Source: a bacterium
Lineage (GTDB): Bacteria > SZUA-79 > Acidulodesulfobacterales > Acidulodesulfobacteraceae
Assembly: GCA_021799935.1 (NCBI GenBank)
Contig: JAJYZM010000089.1
Location: forward strand, 1 to 5,378
Length of the DNA: 5,378 nt
Reading direction: 5' to 3'
In this document: positions 1 to 5,378 of the stretch, one piece after another
Numbering within the stretch: position 1 is the first letter of the stretch
Layout: each line of letters opens with the position of its first letter
The notes under the pieces: model-generated
What the model saw: only the letters and a program-made list of their open reading frames with translations
Database searches by the model: none
What the model was told of the DNA's origin: nothing
Made by a program: the position numbers and the translations under genes

Positions 1-379
1 CGCCGTCCGGTTCATATTCATCTTCAAACTCGCCGGTTTCTTTAAATATAGCGTTAACCGCCGAAAGTTCGTTCCGGTTCTCCCTGACTCTGATAATAGA
101 CCTTCTGAATTCATGATAACAGACCGAACATGCCATAACTAAGTTTTTAGAGCCGAGCCTGTTTTTGGCAAGCATCATATTTCTTAATGGCATATACATC
201 GACGCCGCCCCTTTGGATTTCATTTCTCCTATTCCGCAGCAGTTATAATCCGGTATTTCTATAAGTTCTATGCCCATTTTTTTTGAAACTAATTTAGAAC
301 TGTTATCGTATGCCCTATCGATAGTCAATAGGGCGCATCCAGGATAATACGCCGCCTGATTTTCGCTTAATTTATCCAT
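1..379 (-). CDS. shdrB2: sHdrB2, CCG-domain heterodisulfide reductase-like subunit B (partial, N-terminal 126 residues)
   Basis: Partial gene: the first 126 codons are present and the rest lies beyond position 1. My translation gives an N-terminal CCG domain with YYPGC (Cys15), NCCGIGE (Cys47, Cys48) and ACSVCYHE (Cys84, Cys87), i.e. a complete C-X31-CC-X35-C-X2-C pattern. In HdrB proteins this motif ligates a noncubane [4Fe-4S] cluster at the disulfide-reducing site; a full-length protein would be expected to have a second such domain. The visible part ends in an acidic stretch (FEDEYEPDG). The ATG abuts the TAA of shdrC2 (TAAATG), with only a G-run (385-389) as a ribosome-site candidate, so translational coupling is likely. 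Position after shdrC2 is the expected one for shdrB2. By family knowledge it acts in the cytoplasm in the sHdr complex that oxidises sulfane sulfur with a lipoate-binding partner. Product family is very sure; the B2 label rests on gene order. Confidence 0.92.
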   Translation of the reverse strand, partial: MDKLSENQAAYYPGCALLTIDRAYDNSSKLVSKKMGIELIEIPDYNCCGIGEMKSKGAASMYMPLRNMMLAKNRLGSKNLVMACSVCYHEFRRSIIRVRENRNELSAVNAIFKETGEFEDEYEPDG

Positions 380-1150
380 TTAAACCCCCGTCCCGCCGTT
401 TTCGATTGTATTTAGGTTTTTTAAATAATTTTCTATCGCTTCTTTCGACCTGCTCCAGTTATGAGGCTTTCCCAGCCTTAATATAGAAAAAGCCCTGCCG
501 TCTTTAGCCATCTTAAAAATGGCGTCTCTTTCGATTTTTCCGAGCAGTTCTTTGGTTCTTCCAGTTTTTTGCATTGCGGACGTATGAAGTTTTGCCAGAT
601 CTAACCTTCCGTGGCCTATAATCATATCGTCGTATATCTTCTTAACGTCTTCGTCAACTTTTAATTTGCTGTGGACTTCTTCGGGAAAATATTTTTTAAT
701 TACAAGCCCAAGGGCTTCCATCATTTCTGCGGGATTTACCTGTTTCGGACATCTCTGCGAACATTTATAGCATCCCACGCATCTCCATGCGACGTCTATA
801 TATTTTTTCAGTTCCTTTAAGTTGCCCAACTGCATCATATAAATAAACGCCCTGGGATTAAACCTCCTGTATAAAGGCGTCACGGTACAGCTTGCCGTGC
901 ACATTCCGCACTGCCAGCACCTGTTTATCCTCGAACCGACGACGGTATCTTTAATTTCCCGAAAAAAACTCCTGTCGAACTCGGAATCTACTCTTGAAAG
1001 AATAAAAGTATTCCATCTGCCCGATACGTCCACGCCGTCTATTACTAAATTTTTTTCTTCTTTAATGCTGTCGTCTTCTATAAGGTGCCTTGCTACGATA
1101 TGCTCGCCTTTTTCGGCGGCCGGTCTTTGTTCCTGTTTTTCCAAAGCCAT
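380..1150 (-). CDS. shdrC2: sHdrC2, iron-sulfur subunit C of the sHdr complex
   Basis: 256 residues from the ATG at 1150. Two ferredoxin-type motifs are visible: CWQCGMCTASC (Cys78, 81, 84, 88) and CVGCYKCSQRCP (Cys124, 127, 130, 134). Each fits C-X2-C-X2-C-X3-C, so two [4Fe-4S] clusters are expected. The motifs and the helical segment between them match HdrC. The roughly 75 residues before the first cluster form a longer N-terminal extension than in the upstream paralogue at 4341-5018, where the first cluster starts at residue 36. No signal peptide or membrane helix is seen, so it is cytoplasmic. Role by family: electron relay between the HdrB-type subunit and the FAD subunit. A TTG at 1168 would add six residues (MKRGGF), but GGAGG at 1155-1159 lies inside that extension and serves the ATG at 1150. 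It follows shdrH after 65 nt and its stop abuts the shdrB2 start. Confidence 0.91.
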   Translation of the reverse strand: MALEKQEQRPAAEKGEHIVARHLIEDDSIKEEKNLVIDGVDVSGRWNTFILSRVDSEFDRSFFREIKDTVVGSRINRCWQCGMCTASCTVTPLYRRFNPRAFIYMMQLGNLKELKKYIDVAWRCVGCYKCSQRCPKQVNPAEMMEALGLVIKKYFPEEVHSKLKVDEDVKKIYDDMIIGHGRLDLAKLHTSAMQKTGRTKELLGKIERDAIFKMAKDGRAFSILRLGKPHNWSRSKEAIENYLKNLNTIENGGTGV

Positions 1151-1154
1151 AAAT

Positions 1155-1159
1155 CCTCC
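1155..1159 (-). promoter_or_regulatory. Ribosome binding site that fixes the shdrC2 start
   Basis: GGAGG on the minus strand, 4 nt before the ATG at 1150. It lies downstream of the alternative TTG at 1168, so it cannot serve that start; this supports the shorter protein beginning MALEKQ. Confidence 0.75.
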
Positions 1160-1215
1160 GCGTTTCAATAATCCCTTAAAGCGCTTATTAAAATATTATT
1201 CTTATTACACGTCTG

Positions 1216-1974
1216 TCATACCCGCATCTCTAATTTTTCTATCCCGAGCAGTTTTTTCATTAAGGCGAATCCTTCGGGAACGCCGACGGACAGAGATTTT
1301 GATTCCGCATATACCATTTTGTAAACGTAATCGGAATACATATAGCTCAAAAGAATATCCGCTCCGTAAGGGCGGTTTAAATTAAGCCCGTTTTTACCCG
1401 ACAGTTCATACAGATAATCTATTTCGTCTTTCATTTCCCTTATGCTGAAAGGCATAATATACGGACTGCCGTCCCATGTCCTTTTTAAAAAATCTGCCGT
1501 ATAAGGCAGGCATCCCGTTCCGTTATCCTGCCTGTAAACCCACGAAGTCCACAAAACATTCTTCTGCGGTTCGTAAAAATGCAAAATTTCTAAAGCTATA
1601 TCCCTTTTGACTATAACGTCTTCATATGAAAACGATTCTAAAAAACGCCCCGTTCTTATTTCGGCCGATTTTTTGGAATCAGCCAGAATGCCGAACGCTT
1701 TATTCAGATTTTCCGCGCTCTCGGCGTTTAAAATTTTTTCCTTATGTCTTCTTACAGAAAAAATCAAAGACAATATTTTGTCGAATGCGTCTTTTTCTAA
1801 TCCGCCGCCGGTTTTTATTATATCCGATAAAAATTCCTTTATAATTTCTGTTTTAATGCTCAAAAGACCGTTAAAAAGCTCTATTTTTCCATCAGGCAAA
1901 TTTCCTCGGACTATTTCGAAAAATTTTTCTTCGTATCTTTTATCGATTTTATTATTTTTTAGAATATAAGGCAT
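1216..1974 (-). CDS. shdrH: sHdrH, conserved sHdr-operon protein of unknown function
   Basis: 252 residues from an ATG that lies 1 nt after the shdrA stop (TAA-A-ATG). Only a weak AGG (1979-1981) precedes it, so translation is probably coupled to shdrA. I see no cofactor motif: there is one cysteine (Cys155), no Fe-S pattern, no nucleotide-binding loop, no signal peptide and no membrane helix. The N-terminal half is Lys/Glu-rich and looks helical. The middle has an aromatic patch, VLWTSWVYRQDNGTG (residues 140-154), followed by a Trp/Tyr/Pro-rich region to about 175 and a Tyr-rich segment (YMYSDYVYKMVY, 211-222). The identity comes from position: sHdr operons have a hypothetical gene between shdrA and shdrC2, often called hyp or shdrH. 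I infer a structural or assembly role in the complex, but no function can be read from the sequence. Certain as a gene; the family label is likely rather than proven. Confidence 0.83.
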   Translation of the reverse strand: MPYILKNNKIDKRYEEKFFEIVRGNLPDGKIELFNGLLSIKTEIIKEFLSDIIKTGGGLEKDAFDKILSLIFSVRRHKEKILNAESAENLNKAFGILADSKKSAEIRTGRFLESFSYEDVIVKRDIALEILHFYEPQKNVLWTSWVYRQDNGTGCLPYTADFLKRTWDGSPYIMPFSIREMKDEIDYLYELSGKNGLNLNRPYGADILLSYMYSDYVYKMVYAESKSLSVGVPEGFALMKKLLGIEKLEMRV

Positions 1975-1975
1975 T

Positions 1976-3019
1976 TTACCTGTTTTTTACCGCATACGTA
2001 TAAGCGTTCATCGCTGCTGCGGCGCCTTCGGTAATAGAATCCGAAATAGCCTTCGGTCCGGTGCATGCGCCCGCCAGAAAAATTCCCGGCTTATTCGACT
2101 TAAACGGCGACAGCGTAATGTTTTCCGGCTTTAAAAATCCGTGTTCGTCGAGTTCGATGCCGAGTTTGCTTGATATTTCCGGCGACTGGGGTCCGCCTTC
2201 CATGCCGGAAGCCAGAACTACCATATCGAACGGAATTTCGAACGGCCCCCTTAAGAGCGTGTCTTCGCCTTTGCATATAACCGTGTTATCCGGTCCGGAG
2301 GTGATTTCGGCAATTCTGCCTTTAACTATCTGCACGTCATACTCTTCCATAGCCTGCCAGTATAAATCCTCAAAAAAACCGTAAGTCCTAATATCCATAT
2401 AAAATATATATGCTTCGCAGTCCGGAAAATGCTCTCTCAGTTCGATAGCCTGTTTTACGGAAACGGTACAGCAAACTCTTGAGCAATACTGGTTTCCGAC
2501 ATGCCTATCCCTTGAACCTACGCACAGAATAAAAGCTATTTTTTTAGGCGGCTTCCCGTTTGAGGGTCTTACGAAATTATTCTCTCCCATCATTCTTTCG
2601 AGGTCTTTTATATCTATAACGTCGTCGAACAGCTGGTAAGAATATTTTGCGTCCCTTGCCGGGTCGAAATGCTCGAAACCCGTCGCCACGATAACCGAAT
2701 CGAATGTTTTCTTTTCGCTTCCGTCCGCCGATTTGAGCGTAACATCGAATTTTTTGCCGTTTTCTTTAAAATCCGAAATTTCCGAAGAATAATAAACTTT
2801 GATGCCGCCGCCGGCTTCCGCCTTTTTAATCAACTCTCCAATTACGTTATCGGCGGGCTGCATATCCGGGAACAAAAATTTATATTTGAATTTTTTAGGG
2901 TTGCCTCCGAGAAACGAATCTCTTTCAACAAGAGCTACGTTGACTCCCAATTCGGAAAGCATCACTGCCGCGTTTAAACCTGCCGGACCTCCGCCGACCA
3001 CTAAAATATTTTCAGACAT
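1976..3019 (-). CDS. shdrA: sHdrA, FAD- and Fe-S-containing subunit A of the sHdr complex
   Basis: 347 residues. An N-terminal Rossmann dinucleotide motif GGGPAG (residues 9-14) is followed by the acidic residue ending the second strand (ERD, 32-34). VATGFEHFDP (111-120) and a C-terminal FAD segment (IFLAGACTGPK, 313-323, then an Ala-rich helix) are typical of HdrA and related flavoproteins. A cysteine group, Cys166 (CVGSRD), Cys179, Cys183 and Cys184 (YCSRVCC), matches the HdrA [4Fe-4S] site. Methanogen HdrA is roughly twice as long and adds ferredoxin domains; their absence marks the short sulfur-oxidiser type. Role by family: the flavin hub that passes electrons from the B/C subunits to an acceptor such as NAD+, in the cytoplasm. 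An in-frame ATG at 3025 would add Met-Phe, but it directly abuts GGAGG (3026-3030), so the ATG at 3019, 6 nt from it, is preferred. shdrH starts 1 nt after its TAA. Confidence 0.94.
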   Translation of the reverse strand: MSENILVVGGGPAGLNAAVMLSELGVNVALVERDSFLGGNPKKFKYKFLFPDMQPADNVIGELIKKAEAGGGIKVYYSSEISDFKENGKKFDVTLKSADGSEKKTFDSVIVATGFEHFDPARDAKYSYQLFDDVIDIKDLERMMGENNFVRPSNGKPPKKIAFILCVGSRDRHVGNQYCSRVCCTVSVKQAIELREHFPDCEAYIFYMDIRTYGFFEDLYWQAMEEYDVQIVKGRIAEITSGPDNTVICKGEDTLLRGPFEIPFDMVVLASGMEGGPQSPEISSKLGIELDEHGFLKPENITLSPFKSNKPGIFLAGACTGPKAISDSITEGAAAAMNAYTYAVKNR

Positions 3020-3025
3020 AAACAT

Positions 3026-3030
3026 CCTCC
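3026..3030 (-). promoter_or_regulatory. Ribosome binding site that fixes the shdrA start
   Basis: GGAGG on the minus strand. It touches the ATG at 3025 with no spacer but sits 6 nt before the ATG at 3019, which makes the latter (MSENIL) the likely initiator. Confidence 0.75.
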
Positions 3031-3044
3031 ATTGACTCGCCGCG

Positions 3045-3062
3045 TTAATTAATATTAATTAA
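3045..3062 (+). repeat. Perfect 18-bp A/T-only palindrome between shdrB1 and shdrA
   Basis: TTAATTAATATTAATTAA reads identically on both strands. It lies in the gap of about 74 nt between the shdrB1 stop and the shdrA start. The flanking bases (G at 3044, T at 3063) do not extend the symmetry. There is no G/C pair in the stem and no U-run after it, so it is not a normal intrinsic terminator. It could be a regulator-binding palindrome or a chance product of AT-rich spacer DNA. Confidence 0.55.
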
Positions 3063-3093
3063 TCTTTATTTTTCCCCTCGTTTTTATTCCTTT

Positions 3094-4296
3094 TTAACTT
3101 TTCGGATACTCGTATAAATTGACGGTTTTACCGCCCGCCTTCAGTTCTTCGAGATATGCGTTATATTCTTCTTCCGATTTCTTCCAGTCGATTCCCATTT
3201 TTTCGCATAGCGGTCTCCAATCCGTCGTATGCCATTGAAGCTGGACGATTTTAAAAACGTCCGCGCCGCAGGCTAATGCCGCAAACATAACGTCCGCCAT
3301 TACGGGAACCTGTTCGGTATAACCCATAGCTTTTCCTATCCACTGGTTCTTGTCTAACGTCGTAGTGCATCCCGTATCCTGAGTAATGCAAACGTCGGAA
3401 TGGGCCTCCCTTACCATAGGCCTTATTTTTCTGTCCATTACGAAAGACCTCGACGCTTCCCTTTCCGTCAATATATGCCTGAAACCGAAACCGCAGCAGT
3501 CGTACCAAGTCGAATAATCGGCCACCTGCGCGCCGAGAGCAAGCGCGACGCCCGTAGAAACCGCCGTTCTTTTTCCCGCATATATATCTTTGTCGTAAAT
3601 GCAGTCTTCCGGAATCATTTTATAGGTATGGCAGGCGGGATGAACGGTCGCTATAATATTGCTTAAGTCGTATTTTTTTAACTTTGCTATTTCAAAACGC
3701 ATAACGTGGACCCATTCGCTGTAATGTACGATATATTCGGGGATGACCAGTTCCCTGCCTATCTTGTGCATAATCCTTCTGACCTCGTCCCTAAGCTCTT
3801 TATATTCTACGAGCATATTTCGCATTTCTTTATAATCGCCGAACGTAGTGGCGCAGTGAAACAGCGGAAATAAGCCTAATTCGTATGCCCTGTGCCAGTT
3901 TCTCACGGCTACCGCCGCAAGCCCTACCGGATTAGACGTGGCGGAACCGTGATAATTCCAGGCGGTGCAGGAGGTCTGATTTCTCTCGTCCACGTATTCC
4001 AAGCCTAACTGATTCATAAACCACAGAAGCGAAACGGGATAGCCCGGAATATTGCCGCACTGCCCGCAGGATTTATGATGCCATATTTTATTTGTAGGAA
4101 TTTTTTTCTTCCAGCCGAATAAAGTATCAGCCTCTATAGCCTTATTCTCGTCTTTAATATGTATGACCTTGACCTCGCCTTTTGCCTCAAGCTCGAGAAG
4201 CTGTTCGTGAATATCTTCGAGTTTTCTACCCGCGGCGTGTATATAATCGGATTTTACGTTTGCAAGACCTAGCCTGTTGCTGATTTCCATAGCCAT
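3094..4296 (-). CDS. shdrB1: sHdrB1, CCG-domain heterodisulfide reductase-like subunit B
   Basis: 400 residues, start supported by AAGGAG (4305-4310), 8 nt upstream. Two HdrB-like CCG halves are visible but both are incomplete. The first has Cys77 and Cys80 (SCGQC), a single Cys110 (TSC) where CC is expected, and Cys148 (HCATT) where C-X2-C is expected. The second has Cys222 (HPACHTYK), a proper Cys267-Cys268 (YDCCGFG), Cys303, and Cys310 in QDTGC, where Asp307 holds the place of the first Cys of C-X2-C. HdrB subunits use CCG domains for noncubane [4Fe-4S] clusters and disulfide chemistry; this one could bind a modified cluster or only one. It has an N-terminal extension of about 70 residues before the first Cys and no signal peptide or membrane helix. 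It follows shdrC1 by 44 nt and precedes shdrA, the canonical sHdrB1 position. Confidence 0.92.
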   Translation of the reverse strand: MAMEISNRLGLANVKSDYIHAAGRKLEDIHEQLLELEAKGEVKVIHIKDENKAIEADTLFGWKKKIPTNKIWHHKSCGQCGNIPGYPVSLLWFMNQLGLEYVDERNQTSCTAWNYHGSATSNPVGLAAVAVRNWHRAYELGLFPLFHCATTFGDYKEMRNMLVEYKELRDEVRRIMHKIGRELVIPEYIVHYSEWVHVMRFEIAKLKKYDLSNIIATVHPACHTYKMIPEDCIYDKDIYAGKRTAVSTGVALALGAQVADYSTWYDCCGFGFRHILTEREASRSFVMDRKIRPMVREAHSDVCITQDTGCTTTLDKNQWIGKAMGYTEQVPVMADVMFAALACGADVFKIVQLQWHTTDWRPLCEKMGIDWKKSEEEYNAYLEELKAGGKTVNLYEYPKS

Positions 4297-4340
4297 ATTT
4301 ATGTCTCCTTATAAAAATTAAGGCATATTACCGCCTATCG

Positions 4341-5018
4341 TCAAGAACTCCTGACGTCGTCCACTATATCCTGTATTATTTCGTAAAGCGAAGGGTCGAC
4401 GGCTTCTATTATTTTAAAAACTCCGGCTTCGTCGAATATGTCGTACAGCTCTTTCATCGCTTCCGGGGCGACGTCCCACGATAAATTCGTCACCTGCAGA
4501 GTCGGCATAGGAATCGCTTTTCTTTTTGCGGCAAGGTCGGTAGAAGCATATCCTATATGAGGACCCCAGTCGGGAAAGAAATCCGGCTGTATCATATCCG
4601 GCGACAGCTGATTTCCGTATGCGGTAAGTTTTAAAAGCACCCTCGAGTAAGGCTTAAGGACTTTTCTAGCCGATTCGAAGCCTCTCCTGACGGCAATCTC
4701 CCTTAATATAGCTATAATGCCTCCGGGACTGTTCAAAAACGGACAAATCATAGCGCAGGTAAAACACTGAAAACATGCCCATATATATTCGTCCATCATC
4801 GTCCAGATAAGTTCGGGGTCTTTAGACTTCATATTTTGAAGGACTATGCGCGGGGAAAAATCGAAAAATCTGTGGGGCGGACATCCGCCTGTACATACGC
4901 CGCAGTTTAAACATCCTCTGACATATTCTTCGTATCTGAAATCTTTTCTGGCTTCTTCGAAGATTTCTTTTTTAAATTCGGAAGGAACTATACTTACTCC
5001 ATTTTCGTCATATTCCAT
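4341..5018 (-). CDS. shdrC1: sHdrC1, iron-sulfur subunit C of the sHdr complex
   Basis: 225 residues with two C-X2-C-X2-C-X3-CP motifs: CLNCGVCTGGCP (Cys36, 39, 42, 46) and CFQCFTCAMICP (Cys82, 85, 88, 92), predicting two [4Fe-4S] clusters. The length and the spacing of the motifs fit HdrC. The C-terminal half carries no cysteine; it contains an aromatic/Pro segment (PDFFPDWGPHIGY, about 145-157) and an acidic helical end. It is soluble and cytoplasmic by appearance. AGGAG at 5025-5029, 6 nt before the ATG, supports the start. It is the first gene of the sHdr block: 106 nt of very A/T-rich DNA separate it from the upstream transporter gene, and shdrB1 follows after 44 nt. Role by family: electron transfer between the B-type subunit and the flavin subunit. 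Distinguishing C1 from C2 rests on gene order and the short N-terminus. Confidence 0.91.
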   Translation of the reverse strand: MEYDENGVSIVPSEFKKEIFEEARKDFRYEEYVRGCLNCGVCTGGCPPHRFFDFSPRIVLQNMKSKDPELIWTMMDEYIWACFQCFTCAMICPFLNSPGGIIAILREIAVRRGFESARKVLKPYSRVLLKLTAYGNQLSPDMIQPDFFPDWGPHIGYASTDLAAKRKAIPMPTLQVTNLSWDVAPEAMKELYDIFDEAGVFKIIEAVDPSLYEIIQDIVDDVRSS

Positions 5019-5058
5019 AAAGCTCTCCTGCTTTACCGTTTTCGTTTATGTAATATAT

Positions 5059-5093
5059 AATATAAAGATTATCATAATAAACTAATAAGTCAA
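5059..5093 (-). promoter_or_regulatory. Possible promoter ahead of shdrC1
   Basis: In the 106-nt gap between the transporter gene and shdrC1, TTGACT (5093-5088) is a good -35 match. Downstream -10 candidates are GATAAT (5073-5068, spacer only 14 nt) and TATATT (5064-5059, spacer 23 nt). Neither spacing is ideal, and the stretch from 5041 to 5087 is almost entirely A/T, so TATA-like hexamers are expected by chance. There is no hairpin terminator in the gap, so read-through from the upstream gene is equally possible. Confidence 0.3.
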
Positions 5094-5124
5094 CCGGAGG
5101 ATAAAATATTTTTAATTTTATTCT

Positions 5125-5378
5125 TTAAATAGTATCTTCTATATTTTCGACGTTTTCCATTTCGGAGGTTTTTGTCCTGCCACCTCCGCCCATCATATCG
5201 AGTTCGTATGAAGAAGACGAAAAATGTTCGTCGGGAGCGGGGGACGCCGCATGTAAAATCTGTAGATACTGGAGAATAGTAACGAAAAATAAGCCGCCTA
5301 TCATATTGCCTATGATAGTCAAAGGAACGTAGCGGTAAAGCCATGGAAGATATGAAATATGGGAACCGGTATTGATTG
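5125..5378 (-). CDS. C-terminal end of a formate/nitrite transporter (FNT) family channel (partial)
   Basis: The last 83 codons and the TAA are present; the 5' part lies beyond the window, so no start can be given. About residues 10-41 of the visible part form the last membrane segment: LPWLYRYVPLTIIGNMIGG followed by the hydrophobic FFVTILQYLQI. The Pro-x-x-x-Gly-Asn-x-x-Gly-Gly arrangement in a hydrophobic helix is what I know from the sixth transmembrane helix of FNT proteins (FocA, NirC, the hydrosulfide channel, YfdC). A hydrophilic tail of about 40 residues follows, with Ser4 and Gly4 runs and an acidic end; FNT tails face the cytoplasm. FNT channels move small monovalent anions such as formate, nitrite or HS-; the substrate here cannot be read from the tail. 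It is on the same strand and directly upstream of shdrC1. Other multi-helix carriers cannot be excluded. Confidence 0.68.
   Translation of the reverse strand, partial: INTGSHISYLPWLYRYVPLTIIGNMIGGLFFVTILQYLQILHAASPAPDEHFSSSSYELDMMGGGGRTKTSEMENVENIEDTI

Noticed and set aside
1176..1200. Possible hairpin around AAGCGCTT between shdrH and shdrC2
   Set aside because: The symmetry is only 8 bp with no loop and no U-run in the reading direction, so it does not support a terminator.
897..1385. Plus-strand open frame of 162 codons across the shdrC2/shdrH junction
   Set aside because: It lies opposite two well-supported genes, has low-complexity Ser/Leu/Arg composition as expected from an antisense frame, and shows no motif.
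1607..1969. Plus-strand open frames opposite shdrH (two overlapping, 120 and 72 codons)
   Set aside because: Antisense shadows of an AT-rich gene; Ser/Phe/Ile-rich composition and no supporting motif.
2061..3035. Plus-strand open frames opposite shdrA
   Set aside because: shdrA shows clear FAD and Cys motifs in its own frame; the opposite frames show none.
3251..3666. Alternative frames inside shdrB1 on both strands
   Set aside because: They overlap the conserved CCG region of shdrB1, are Arg-rich out-of-frame translations, and have no family features.
1..5018. Methanogen or sulfate-reducer type HdrABC
   Set aside because: HdrA is too short and lacks ferredoxin domains, B and C are both duplicated, and a hypothetical gene sits between A and C2, all as in sHdr.
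5090..5344. Minus-strand frame of 84 codons overlapping the FNT-like end
   Set aside because: Its Arg/Tyr-rich product lacks a hydrophobic helix, while the neighbouring frame carries the FNT-like helix and continues open to the window edge.

Overview
The window holds a single-strand gene block. All genes read on the minus strand, from right to left. It appears to be most of a type I sulfur-oxidising heterodisulfide-reductase-like (sHdr) operon. Read 5' to 3' on the minus strand, the order is shdrC1 (5018-4341), shdrB1 (4296-3094), shdrA (3019-1976), shdrH (1974-1216), shdrC2 (1150-380) and the start of shdrB2 (379-1, cut by the window edge). This C1-B1-A-H-C2-B2 order is the known hallmark of the lipoate-dependent cytoplasmic sulfur-oxidation pathway. 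It differs from methanogen hdrABC loci, where HdrA is a large multi-ferredoxin protein and there is only one B and one C. Upstream of it, at the right edge, is the 3' end of a gene whose last transmembrane segment looks like the formate/nitrite transporter (FNT) family (5378-5125, partial).

How the parts fit together: sHdrC1 and sHdrC2 each carry two ferredoxin-type Cys motifs and should wire electrons between clusters. sHdrB1 and sHdrB2 are CCG-domain proteins that in this family hold noncubane Fe-S clusters and handle thiol/disulfide chemistry. sHdrA is the FAD subunit. sHdrH is a conserved protein of unknown role encoded only in this context. By family knowledge, the complex oxidises a sulfane-sulfur substrate in the cytoplasm with a lipoate-binding protein (LbpA) as partner. 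No lbpA, lipoate-assembly, tusA or dsrE gene lies in this window; if present they should be downstream of shdrB2, beyond position 1.

The genes are packed tightly. shdrA/shdrH are 1 nt apart and shdrC2/shdrB2 abut (TAAATG), which suggests translational coupling. Other gaps are 44 to 106 nt and none contains a GC-rich hairpin terminator. The only strong promoter-like stretch is the very A/T-rich gap 5019-5124 ahead of shdrC1. For shdrA and shdrC2 the Shine-Dalgarno position favours a start slightly inside the longest reading frame.

Organism: a bacterium, judged by the strong AGGAG/GGAGG ribosome binding sites and operon packing. The DNA is moderately AT-rich, with frequent ATA, AAA and TAT codons. 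A sulfur-metabolising chemolithotroph is a good fit. An acidophilic lineage of the former Deltaproteobacteria (such as Acidulodesulfobacterales) or Aquificota are candidates, but the sequence alone does not settle this.
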